Source of the DNA: Corinectria fuckeliana
Taxonomy: Eukaryota; Ascomycota; Sordariomycetes; Hypocreales; Nectriaceae
Direction of reading: 5' to 3'
NCBI GenBank assembly: GCA_019137255.1
Contig: WPDH01000145.1
Coordinates: forward strand, 1 to 64,000
DNA: 64,000 bases
Shown: piece after piece, positions 34,119 to 44,053 of the stretch
Layout: each line of letters begins with the position of its first letter
How positions within the stretch are numbered: position 1 is the stretch's first letter
Notes under the pieces: generated by a model
The model's input: the letters and a program-made list of their open reading frames with translations, nothing else
The model's database searches: none
Told to the model about the DNA's origin: nothing
Translations under genes and position numbers: made by a program

Positions 34119-35266
34119 GCATTGCATACTAGATACGGATATGCGGAAGAATTACGACGAGCTATGTGGGGGTATTCAACGCGATAGCCAGACAACTTGA
34201 CGATCCGATGAATCTTCGAGCACAGAGATTGGCAAAACAGGGAGGAGGTGCAGGTTTGGTCTGACTATGAACCGCCTTCCATGCTTGCTTTTCAATAAAG
34301 CCAATCAGACAAATACCCCAAAGTCAGCTTCAGGCATATTCAATTACTCCACCTTTCGAGTCGCTACCACGGGAAGTTCTCAAATAAGAAAGATGTGCTA
34401 TGAATTGTGTACGAGCTTGCCCGTAGCACTATGTCTATCGCACCTACTCGATCAGCCTCTTTCGACTCCAGTATTATTGGTGGAATACCTAGGTACTCAA
34501 CATACGATAAGAATCCAAACGTCTAATGAAGTGCAGGTACAAGCACGTAAATACTAGTGGCTAAGATGTGGCTAACGAGGTGCCACCTGTGGACTCAACC
34601 TCGTGTATATATACCTGGGTATCAAATGGCAATGCATATTGCGTATCATGGTGGTAGGTTAAAAGCCAATGAAGTGGAAGGTGATTCCTTTCCTTTCAAT
34701 GCCACGTTAATCCACGAAAGAACTCTTACTGTACATACGAGTAGGGAGGGGGTTACCGGGGTCCCGGGAAGATAAGACCGTCCCCTTACTCGCAAAGGGA
34801 GAAAATGCGTCGAGCAGAAACAGGCCCTCCTGTCCGGGAACTGCGACGAAAGAATAGCCCAGCATTGGGCAGACTCCAGGCTGAACGAACCCCGATACTT
34901 CAAACACGGCCTCGCAATATGCGTATACATCGGACTTACAGAGAGCTAAGCAATGTCCTCGTTGGAAGCCAGTTGGGCTCGGAAAAGGCAAAGATATGAA
35001 GATCACCAAATAGCCACAGGAAATGAACGGAGTCGATGACTTGGGGCTGATTGTCCGAGTTTTACAGTTTTGGTCACGTATCCTTTTTATCTTTTAAGAG
35101 AATGCTCATCGTCTATTGCGGATGGGTCGGACTCAGACCCCACAGATCACTGCGAAGGGGACGGGAAAAAAGTAACCCGAGAAAATTCCATTCGTTTTCC
35201 ATGCCCTGAACCGTGCAACACCGTTGATCCCTTAATCGCAATGCATTGTGAGGGGTATTAGACAGC
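34119..35266. other. Convergent intergenic region
   Basis: 1.15 kb between the NTF2 and eL8 stop codons. It is moderately AT-rich and without any gene, repeat or RNA that I can identify. Confidence 0.5.
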
Positions 35267-36405
35267 TTAGATCTTGGTAGCAGCCTCCAGAGCCTTCTGC
35301 TTCTTCTCAATTGCCTTGACAGCCTTGGGTCCCATGATACCACCACCCCACTGTCGTCGAGCCTGGTCGTGGGACTCCATGTATCCGTCCTTGATGGCGG
35401 AGACGAGCTTGGAAAGCTCGGTCTTGTCCTCAGAGCGGACCTCGGTGAAGGCGAGGACAGCAGCGGTCTGCGAATGGGGTCAGCAACACTCAAAAAGAAT
35501 TGAGGCGAGTAAGAGAGCGCACCTTCTTGTGGACAACCGTGCCGAGGCGGGCCTTGCCCTTCACGATAGCGTAGGGGACACCCATCTTCTTGCAGAGAGA
35601 GGGAAGGAAGACGACGAGCTCAATGGGCTCGACGTCGTTGGGGATGAGGACGAGGGAAGCCTTCTTGTTCTCGATCAGACCAACAACGTGGTTTAGGCCG
35701 TACTTGACGGTGTAGGGCTTCTTGGAGACATCCTCCTTCTTCTTGCCCTCCTTGACGGCGGTAGCCTCCTGGAGGAGACGGTCCTTCTTCTCGGCCTTGG
35801 TCTCCGGGCGGTACTTGTTGAGGAGCTTGAAAGCCTGGGCGGCGGTGTTGCGGTCGAGAACGTGCTGGAATTGGGACAGAGCCGGGGGAACCTTCAGGCG
35901 CATCTGGAGGATCTTCTTCTGTCGCTGGAGGCGGACATACTCGGGCCACTTCACCATGCGGGAGACATTGCGCTTGGGCTGGATGTCTTGGCCGATACCG
36001 AAGTTTCGGGATCGCTTCTCAATGAGAGGGTTCTTTCGAGCCGTTAGCCAAGTCGAGTCAGCGAGCAAGGGAACTGGCTGTGCTTACCTTGGGGGCCTTC
36101 TTGGAGCCAGCCTTTCCCTGAGGGAAGGGGGCGGCGGCGACCTTCTTGCCGGACTTGGGAGGCTGTCATTGAGAAAAGAAGACATCAGCGAGGTGTTCAA
36201 GCAAAGTCTTCTCTGAACTCTAGTGAGAGCAGGCGATGGCATTTCTGCACACGCCGCATCTCCAGCCAAGTCTTCACCTGGTCCCACGAGGGGACGCAGG
36301 CGGAATACCGACAGGTCGCAAGCGACACTGCGGCTCAATTACGCAAAAGCGCATTTGACTCACAAACTGTGGCCGTTAGAGTCGAGTTGGTTATGAACTT
36401 ACCAT
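35267..36405 (-). CDS. RPL8: 60S ribosomal protein eL8 (L7a/L8)
   Basis: Four exons, 36403-36405 (start codon only), 36088-36162, 35523-36032 and 35267-35467, give 262 residues, within the usual range. The N-terminus MPPKSGKKVAAAPFPQGKAG is created only by splicing ATG to exon 2. The core has RNFGIGQDIQPKRNVSRMVK, RLQRQKKILQMRLKVPPAL, the L7Ae-type RNA-binding segment (GLNHVVGLIENKKASLVLI, PIELVVFLPSLCKKMGVPYA) and the C-terminal KAIEKKQKALEAATKI. eL8 binds 25S/5.8S rRNA in the large subunit. Intron 1 is 240 bp, long for this window, and sits right after the AUG, a common pattern in fungal ribosomal genes linked to high expression. It is divergent from NCS6. Confidence 0.95.
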
Positions 36406-36917
36406 CTTGGATCTTTGGGTGAATGCTCGTGGGTTGAAGAGCAAAGTCCGTGATGCGGTTGTGGATGGTTGACGAAAAAACTAAGAAAAAAGGCCAGAAT
36501 GAATGATTTTCGGTGGTGAACGAAAATTAGGGCTTCCTGCGGGCATTCTGCTGTCCCACAATTTCCATTACCGATGAGGAGGGGCTCGTGCGTCCAGCGG
36601 AACCTCAATCACGTGACTGCGTACTTTCACAGTGTACATGCACAGTGCCATTTCATGCCAGGCAAACTCATGGTAAGGCTTGAATGAGTAATGGGGTAGT
36701 CGAGTTTGCAAGCACCCTTTGTAATTCAAACGTCGGACTCTTTTTAGTACGTACGAATACACCTGCTTAAGCTTCCACTTGTGTTCGAAAGACTAGAGTT
36801 ATCAAGCTCCCGGCTTCCAGAAATACGAACAACGTCGACTCCTTCTTATTGTCTTGACTCCGACGCTCCGACGCCAAGCATACCTCGAATCCTGGTCTAA
36901 CTACTGGCTACTTGAAG
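36406..36917. promoter_or_regulatory. Divergent promoter region, eL8 / NCS6
   Basis: 512 bp between two start codons, both of translation-related genes. A telobox-like word is at 36527-36535. Sharing of control elements is possible but not shown. Confidence 0.5.
36527..36535. promoter_or_regulatory. Telobox-like element (TTAGGGCTT)
   Basis: About 120 bp upstream of the eL8 start codon. On the gene strand it reads AAGCCCTAA, close to the RCCCTA core bound by Tbf1 at ribosomal protein promoters in several yeasts. A single short match, so binding is inference. Confidence 0.3.
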
Positions 36918-38093
36918 ATGCCGCCTACGCCCTGTGTGCGGTGCCAGAACAGCAGAGCTGTCGTCAAGCGACCCAAGAACCATCACAAGCTATGCCGAGA
37001 ATGCTTTATTTCGGTTTTCGAAGATGAGGTTCACCACACAATTACTTCCTCTCAACTCTTCTTCCCAGGCGAAAAGGTTGCCATCGGGGCATCAGGTGGC
37101 AAAGACTCAACAGTCTTGGCCTCTGTGATGAAAAGTTTGAACGAGCGACACAAGTACGGACTAGATCTGGTCTTGTTAAGTGTTGATGAAGGAATTAAAG
37201 GGTATCGAGATGACTCACTGGAGACTGTGAAGCGAAACGCTGTCCAATACGAAATGCCTCTGGAAATCGTAGGTTACGACCAGCTCTACGGATGGACGAT
37301 GGATCAGGTTGTCGAGACTATCGGCAAAAAAGGAAACTGCACATACTGTGGTGTATTCCGACGGCAGGCTCTGGATCGCGGGGCAAAGCAGCTGGGCATC
37401 AAGCATGTTGTAACGGGACACAACGCTGATGATATCGCGGAGACGGTGCTTATGAACCTTCTTCGTGGCGATCTTCCCCGGCTTGCCCGAAGCACGAGCA
37501 TCGTTACTGGGAATTCCAGCAGCGAGGTCAAGAGGAGCAAGCCTTTGAAATACGCTTACGAGAAGGAGATTGTGCTGTACGCCCACCACAAGAAATTGGA
37601 CTACTTCAGCACCGAATGCATCTACAGTCCAGAGGCTTTTCGAGGAACTGCCCGAGGTCTGATAAAAAATCTGGAGAGAGTCCGACCAAGTGCAATCCTG
37701 GACATCGTCCGAAGTGGAGAGGATATGGCTCGACTTACACCAGGCAAAGGCCAAGGGTCGTGTGCTTGCGACGAAGGCGAGGACATGGGAGGCTGCGGTT
37801 CAGCGAACGGCCACACGTCTGGCAACGAGATGGCGCAGGTGCAAGCGAATCTTGAGACACAGGCCAAGTCGGGTGCCCTCGAGACTGAAATCACATCGAA
37901 GGGAACCTCCCAGCCGGAGGCGGATACAGACGCATTGCCCATTCGCAGCCGACGGAAAAAGCAGCCATCATCTGGCCCGATGCAGACCCTGGGGAAATGC
38001 GTCAAGTGCGGATATATGTCGAGTCAAGCCATGTGCCAAGCATGCACACTGTTAGAAAGCCTTAATAAGAACAGGGCCGAGATAGCAATATAA
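36918..38093 (+). CDS. NCS6: Cytoplasmic tRNA 2-thiolation protein 1
   Basis: A single exon of 391 residues starting at the ATG at 36918. An N-terminal zinc-binding pair CVRC/CREC is followed by the PP-loop ATP-pyrophosphatase motif SGGKDST near residues 57-63, the conserved NCTYCGVFRRQALDRGAK with its catalytic cysteines, TGHNADDIAETVLMNLLRGD, and KYAYEKEIVLYAHHKKLDYF with STECIYSPEAFRGTAR. A variable insert carries Cys and Gly residues. The C-terminus has a second zinc pair, CVKC and CQAC. With Ncs2 and the Urm1 sulfur relay it makes the 2-thio group of wobble uridine-34 in tRNA Lys, Glu and Gln. It is divergent from eL8 and convergent with NDUFA1 across about 200 bp. Confidence 0.96.
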   Translation: MPPTPCVRCQNSRAVVKRPKNHHKLCRECFISVFEDEVHHTITSSQLFFPGEKVAIGASGGKDSTVLASVMKSLNERHKYGLDLVLLSVDEGIKGYRDDSLETVKRNAVQYEMPLEIVGYDQLYGWTMDQVVETIGKKGNCTYCGVFRRQALDRGAKQLGIKHVVTGHNADDIAETVLMNLLRGDLPRLARSTSIVTGNSSSEVKRSKPLKYAYEKEIVLYAHHKKLDYFSTECIYSPEAFRGTARGLIKNLERVRPSAILDIVRSGEDMARLTPGKGQGSCACDEGEDMGGCGSANGHTSGNEMAQVQANLETQAKSGALETEITSKGTSQPEADTDALPIRSRRKKQPSSGPMQTLGKCVKCGYMSSQAMCQACTLLESLNKNRAEIAI

Positions 38094-38296
38094 CGCCTGT
38101 AGGGCGGCGCTGGTTCTAGAAGAGGACTACTCAGTCTACTACGTTGCAAACATATCACACGATCTCGAAGCTGCGGTAATTGATGAATCTTTTTGTTGTT
38201 TTGTTCAGATGCTTCTCCATTCTAATTTGTACACTTGCGACATGCACGCACGTGCGGCACTTCCGCTGATGTAGCCGAACAGAGATGTTTGGCTGT

Positions 38297-38787
38297 TCAC
38301 GAAAAGCGCGTTTCCAACTGTTATTCCGAGTTAGTGATCTGTGACTGCTCTCCCGACAGCTAGCAACACCTACCTTCCACGGGTTGTTCAACTCGAAGCC
38401 TGGAGGAGCCGCGGGCTTATCTGTTTGACCTCGTAAAGATCCGGTGAGCCGGCGATCACGCTCCATCACTAGAAGTCCCGTCAGCGTTCGGTTCTAAATT
38501 CGCATCGTCGACTCTGCAGTATATCATACTTTGCTGCGGTGGTAATTAGCATATGAGCACGATATCAAGACACGGAATACCACGACGTACCTTGTCCCAC
38601 TGGTCAACGGAGTAGCGCGGTCGCTTTCCCTCGTTCTGCCAGGTCCTGACAAAAGCAAGACCGGTTCCAGTGACGGCGAACATCTGTCATCGTATGAGCT
38701 ATCGTCCGGCTTGGCCAAAGAGTCGTCCAAAACACATACGCCCGTCATGATCACATAGGGTATGAGAGCCTCGAAGGGAACAGGCAT
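38297..38787 (-). CDS. NADH:ubiquinone oxidoreductase subunit NDUFA1 (MWFE)
   Basis: Five exons, 38740-38787, 38591-38683, 38530-38533 (4 nt), 38374-38468 and 38297-38317, give 86 residues. The protein starts MPVPFEALIPYVIMTG with a membrane helix continuing into MFAVTGTGLAFVRTW, then RPRYSVDQWDKQMMERDRRL, the TGSLRGQTDKPAAPPGFELN stretch and NNPWKLETRFS. It is a small membrane-arm subunit of complex I in the mitochondrial inner membrane. The four-base exon CAAA lies between an acceptor (CCGCAG) and a donor (GTATGA) and is needed to give Gln-Met-Met and keep frame; joining the flanking exons directly shifts the frame and puts a TGA after the Lys codon. No single open frame covers the gene. 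Divergent from the Sas3-type gene. Confidence 0.88.
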
Positions 38788-39499
38788 GATCGCTGCGGTG
38801 CTGCCTGAGCAGGCAAACTTGAAGATATATGGTCGGCGGTTCGTCGGTGGGAGATTCGAATTGACCAGGTTTTGCCTGTCGTTCGGGACTTTCGGGTGGT
38901 GGTTGGTCTTCCGAGCGGCCGGGTCTTGGTCTTGAAGCTCATGATGGACTGAGCCATTGACGATTTGGCGATTGGTGATGGTGCTGATGCCTGAGGCGTC
39001 AGTTAGTAAGTCTGGCGGTACGTACTCCAGTGCACGCCCGGGTTGACGGGCTGACGTCCCACACCCCTGCATTTCGGGACAGTTAGCGTTCCAGCTACAC
39101 ACGGTGTCGCACTGGAAAATAGGTGCTATATCTTCACGCTGGAGTCGCACGCACTGTGGCAACAAGCTCCCGCGACGCCTTGGTTGACACCTCATGAATA
39201 ACGCGACTTGCGTCCACAGGACATTCCCTCCCATCATCGCTGCCACTGTTCGTCACATTTCCGGCGCGCTCTTCGCAACGGCCAGGCTTTCTGCGCCCAA
39301 GTTTGCAATTGGCTAAGCGCTACCTGCACTGCACCTCCAGTGCCGAGGCTTCCCTCGACCCACGACCGCGTCTCGGCAGGAATCGACATGAGCCGACCGT
39401 GACGACACCGCGAGAAACCCTTCGCAACTTAAACCCGACCGATATGCGAACCCTATCCTTTCTATTCTACCGCTGTCTTATAAGGACGCTTAGGTAACC
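38788..39499. promoter_or_regulatory. Divergent promoter region, NDUFA1 / Sas3-type gene
   Basis: 712 bp between two start codons. A long minus-strand frame crosses it (38524-39246) but is an artefact of the NDUFA1 introns and has no domain. No specific motif was identified. Confidence 0.5.
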
Positions 39500-42400
39500 A
39501 TGCCGAGCGCACAAGCGATGGGGGAAGATCTCCACCAGAGCGTCACGTTCTCCGACGAAGACGCCGGGTACGACACCGCTGACACGACGGGCCGAGCTTC
39601 GACTATCAATGCTATGGGATCTAACAAATCTCGCCTGGAAGCTCTGGCAGACGGTGCTTCTGAGGCAGATGAGGATGCCGACCTCAGCGACCACGATGCA
39701 TCAGGCGAGGAGCTCGACGAAGATGCATCGGGCGAGGATGACAACGACTTTCTACTACGCCAAAACACTTCCGTCGATGGTCATGAAACCAACGAAAACG
39801 GCGATGACGAGGAGGAGGGTGACGTTGACGCCGAGGGAGAAGAGTACGACCAAGACGAGGGCGTAGGGGCTGTGAAATTTAAGCCTGGAGAAACAGACAA
39901 CGAAGAGGACTCAGAGAGTGATGGATCTGATGCGCCTAGCCCTATCGAGGAGGAGTCGGATGAGGAGGCTCCCTGGGAAGACGCCAGGGGTGTGGAAGAA
40001 GACGACGAAGACTCGGAAGCTGTTCCGTCGAATAACTGCTTATTCTGCAGGCAAGATGAAGAAAACGATCCTAGTGAAGACTTTGAGGCCTTTCTATCCT
40101 GCGCAGGTTGCGGCGAAAATGGTGCGAAACCCCCCCTTTAATGTAGAATACACACTAACGAACTTCCAGCCCATCAACAGTGTGCCCGCGATGGGGCAGC
40201 GATGAGCGAAGAAAATGGTAAGACCAGCAGTCTTTGAGATTCGTAGCAGGCGCTAACTCGCCTAGGTCCTAGAAACTGGAAATGTCCTGGGTGCTTCCAT
40301 GGCGATTCCGATATCGAGGAGCAGGATGACCAAGATATGGAGGATCAAGGCGTGGACGATGACGCCCAGCTCACATCACAGCAGTCAGATATCCCTGACC
40401 TCCCTGAGGAATCATTGCCGACTCGGTCAGAAGCTGATGGTGCAGTTCCTGCCGTCGACGGGAATTCTCTGAATGATGAATCTATGGACGGATCCCGCAC
40501 GTTGAGAAAACGCAAGTCATCATCACTAGAATCCGAGGATAACGCTGTATCTCTCAGAAAGCGCCGACGGAACAAATCAGCCGGGTCTCTCTCCGCAAAT
40601 GGGGACATAGGGGACAACGAAAACTCGGCAGAGGGTACAAGGCAACATCCTTCAAGAGCTCTGCGACTCAAGGCTGCGCGACCTTCCCCTGTCAGTGTTG
40701 AGAAACGCACGCGTAACGCCCTAGTCCTGAAGATCCAAGTGCGGCCAGGCAACCTCAAGGAAATCCTCTCACGGAGAAGACGCGACAAAAAACGATCTAT
40801 TGGGGGTGCTACGAGACCCCCTTCACGCCAGACGGTGGTGACCACGCCCAGAAACAACCCTCCGCCTCCGGTTCCTGCTGCTCCTGCTTCTGTTACCGTC
40901 GCTTCTGCTGCCGCCGCCGCCATCAGTATTCTCCCGACGCCATTTACCTCAGAAAGTTACTCGCAGCCATTTTACTCGTTTTTCGATAGGGAGACCGAGG
41001 ATATGAAAGGCAAACCCTATGGTGGCATCTTGACCGAAGCCGAGGCGGATACCTCGAAGACCCTCCCTATACCAGAGGACCGCCGAAAATTCGATGAAGC
41101 CAAACAAAAGGCTGAAGACGAATGGAGGGCTCGTGTCCTTGCCATGCAAGCCGAGGCCGACGTCCCTCTACGAAAGCCCAAGAAGTCGAGCGAGAATGCA
41201 AGTCAGATCGAGTGCATTGAGTTTGGAGGCTGGGAAATCGACACATGGTACGCGGCACCGTATCCGGCCGAGTACAGTCGAAACCGTGTGCTGTACATCT
41301 GCGAGTTCTGCCTCAAGTACATGAACTCGGACTACGTCGCGTGGAGACACAAACTGAAATGCCCAGCAAAGCATCCACCAGGTGATGAGATATACCGACA
41401 CAGCTCTGTGTCAGTTTTCGAGGTCGACGGGCGCAAAAACCCCGTCTACTGCCAGAATCTTTGCCTTCTTGCCAAGTTGTTTCTTGGCTCAAAGACGCTC
41501 TACTACGACGTCGAGCCCTTCCTCTTCTACGTCCTCTGCGAGTACGACGATTGCGGGTATCACTTTGTGGGATACTTCTCCAAAGAGAAACGAGCTAGCA
41601 GCCAGAATAATGTGTCATGCATCCTAACTTTACCGATTCACCAGCGGAAGGGTTACGGCAATCTCCTTATCGACTTTTCATACTTGCTCACAAAGGTTGA
41701 GCAAAAGACAGGCTCACCAGAAAAGCCGTTATCGGACATGGGCCTGGTGTCATACCGCAACTACTGGCGCTTGATTCTATGCCGCTACTTTCTCGATGCC
41801 AAGGTTGGGGGAGAGTACAAGAAACAGGGGCTGAGCATCAAAAGGATATCCGATGGCACAGGGATGACCCCCGATGATGTGATCGCGGCCCTGGAAGGTC
41901 TGCGTGCCCTGGTGCGAGATCCCCAAACGAAGCTCTATGCTTTCAGAGTGGACGTGGACTACTGCCGACAATACGTCGACAAGTGGGAGTCTAAGGGATA
42001 CGTGAGGTTGAAGCCCGAGGCTCTTGCTTGGACCCCGTATGTCATGGGGCGCAGCAATGCGTCCAACTTCGAGCTTGGCCCACCCATCAACACCATTGCG
42101 CCGCGCGAAGACGACGAGGCGAAAGTCGACGAGGGACTAGACACCGTCGTCGGCGCCGATAGCCAACCGACTACCAATGGCGACAGCAAGAGCATATCTA
42201 AACAGGGAACGGAGCTCCCCCTCGAGTCAACCGAAGCCGAAGAAGAGGCTGGATCAGAACCAGTCGCGTCGATCGAGAAGGTGGCTTCCGAGGACAAAGA
42301 GAGTGCATCGCTCAAGGATGAAGAGATGCATAATGTTGAGGAGAACGGCGTTGAACCTTGGGCTTTGCCCTATCGCGACATCCCCCCCGCGCGTTTCGAG

Positions 42401-42931
42401 GTCTTCCCAACTGTCGCGGGCCGGCGCGATCGGTCGCGCTATAGTATTAGCCGGCCATCTGCCCCGCGAACTGTTAGTGGAGGTTCAAGGTCCAGACGGG
42501 CTGGAGGCAGCCATCGGCCTACGCCATCACGCCCGAGGACTTCGTCAAGTAGTGCGTCAAAGAACTCATCAAGGAGAAAGAGTGGCGGGACTGGGCGCGG
42601 ACCTGGGCGGTGGCCAAAGGGCACCAAGAAGGCCGACTATGGTAACGCCGACAGCGGGCCTGGTCTTCCACCCGGGTGGCTAGACAAACAACCCCAGCTG
42701 CAACCAATTACTGAGGGCAAGGACCCCGAAAAGGCAGAGAGCCCAGTCCGGGACGCACCAGAAGCGGATGACTCGGTTGTCGTGTCGACTGAGACGGTCA
42801 ACGGCGCATCGGTTGATGGGGATGCTGCTGACGATGTTGACGCGTCTGGGGCAGAACTCGAGCGGGAGGGCCATGAACCTATGGAAGAGGAAGAGGAAGA
42901 CGATGTCGACGCCGAAGGTGAGGAAGTATGA
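39500..42931 (+). CDS. SAS3: MYST-family histone acetyltransferase, Sas3/Mst2 type, with PHD finger
   Basis: Three exons, 39500-40121, 40170-40217 and 40266-42931, give 1111 residues. A very acidic N-terminus leads to a PHD finger (about 179-240) built across both introns: CLFC, SCAGC, AHQQC and WKCPGC give the Cys4-His-Cys3 pattern. A basic linker follows. The MYST core (about 535-810) has EFGGWEIDTWYAAPYP, the zinc finger LYICEFCLKYMNSDYVAWRH, the catalytic-cysteine segment VSCILTLP, the acetyl-CoA loop QRKGYGNLLIDFSYLL, and the SPEKPLSDMGLVSYRNYW glutamate/proline region. The C-terminal tail is basic, then acidic. The PHD-MYST order is typical of the NuA3-type complex that acetylates H3K14. 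Calling it Sas3, not Esa1, rests on the PHD finger, the lack of a chromodomain and the size. Confidence 0.9.
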
Positions 42932-43490
42932 ATGAATATTTAGCGTGGAATTGGGAGGGATGGGGGAGTTTGGCTGTACACTACGATACCTTGCAACTAG
43001 ACAGGGAGCTTAGGAAGGAATCATGCGATCTAGCGATACGTCTTCTATTACACACAGCAGCAAGGAAGAAGTAGTTGACTGAGTGCGAACTGCCCGCGTG
43101 CCATCCGGATGCTGACGCAGGATCCTTCGTCGGCCGTCATCGTCGTCACCTCGCTGGGGTTTCCCAATCGGGTAAGCGGCGCGAACATCCCTGAACCGTG
43201 ATAGTTGCAAGAGTTGCTCCTGGTTTATGCTCAGCGCTCGCGGTTCCGAAGTGCCGAGGGACTGGATTGGGAAACCTATAAGTAGGTACCTAGGGTATGA
43301 GTCTCTGTCTTGTTTGTAAATCGTTCAGACCACCAACCCACCTCAGTTCACTCTCCTAACCTCGTTTGTTGTCACTACTACACTCTTGCACCACTTTCAA
43401 GTCTTGCAGCTTACACCACATTGCCATATTGCACAGCATTTCTATCTCAGGCCAAGCCCACCCTGAGACCAAACCACCAGAGCCACCATC
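42932..43490. other. Intergenic region, Sas3-type gene to cupin gene
   Basis: 559 bp in tandem orientation. The last 150 bp are pyrimidine-rich as in a fungal leader. Nothing else is seen. Confidence 0.5.
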
Positions 43491-44015
43491 ATGCAGCATC
43501 AGCCTATCCAGTCGGGCGAGGGCAGCCCTCTCCCCCGCCTCGTGCGAACCACGCACTCTGAGGACGGCACCTCCATCTTCGCCTCGGACGAGCGCCTCAC
43601 GCCCTTCGCGCCCTTCCCCTCCAAGAAGAGCGCCTTCACCGTCTTCGACGTCCGGAAGTCCGTCCCCGTCAACAACACGGACGCCACGCCCTCCTTCCCC
43701 AACGCCCTTCCGCGGTGCCCTCCCCGGGGCGCCATCTTCTGCATCACGGAGATGCATCCCGGCGACGGCTCCCCGATGCACCGCACGCGCAGTGTCGACT
43801 ACGGCGTCGTCCTCGCTGGCGAAATCGTCCTGGCTCTCGACGGGGGCGGCGAGAAGACTCTCAGGGCTGGAGAGTCTTTTGTCCAGCAGGGCGTGAACCA
43901 TCGGTGGATCAACCGCACCGAGGTGCCTTGCCGGATTCTCTTCGTCATGCTCGGGGCGGAGAAGGTCGTGCTCGAGAACGGGACGGTGCTTGAGGAAACC
44001 GTAGTCCAGGTGTGA
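43491..44015 (+). CDS. Cupin-fold protein
   Basis: A single exon of 174 residues. A single cupin domain lies in the second half: motif 1-like PGDGSPMHRTRSVDYGVVLA then EIVLALDGGGEKTLRAGES, and motif 2-like VNHRWINRTEVPCRILFVML. One His in motif 1 and one in motif 2 could hold a metal, but the classic HxH pair is reduced to MHRT, so catalysis is uncertain. Similar small fungal cupins occur near oxidoreductase or metabolite genes. The stop codons of this gene and the convergent Zn2Cys6 regulator are only 38 bp apart, so their 3' UTRs must overlap. Confidence 0.85.
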   Translation: MQHQPIQSGEGSPLPRLVRTTHSEDGTSIFASDERLTPFAPFPSKKSAFTVFDVRKSVPVNNTDATPSFPNALPRCPPRGAIFCITEMHPGDGSPMHRTRSVDYGVVLAGEIVLALDGGGEKTLRAGESFVQQGVNHRWINRTEVPCRILFVMLGAEKVVLENGTVLEETVVQV

Positions 44016-44053
44016 ATAATGCGGAATGATATAGCACTAGATACTGCAAGGTA

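Noticed and set aside
36163..36402. C/D or H/ACA snoRNA inside eL8 intron 1
   Set aside because: No paired C and D boxes or ACA tail could be placed by eye.
38524..39246. 240-codon minus-strand frame
   Set aside because: It runs through introns of NDUFA1 in a wrong frame and into the promoter region.
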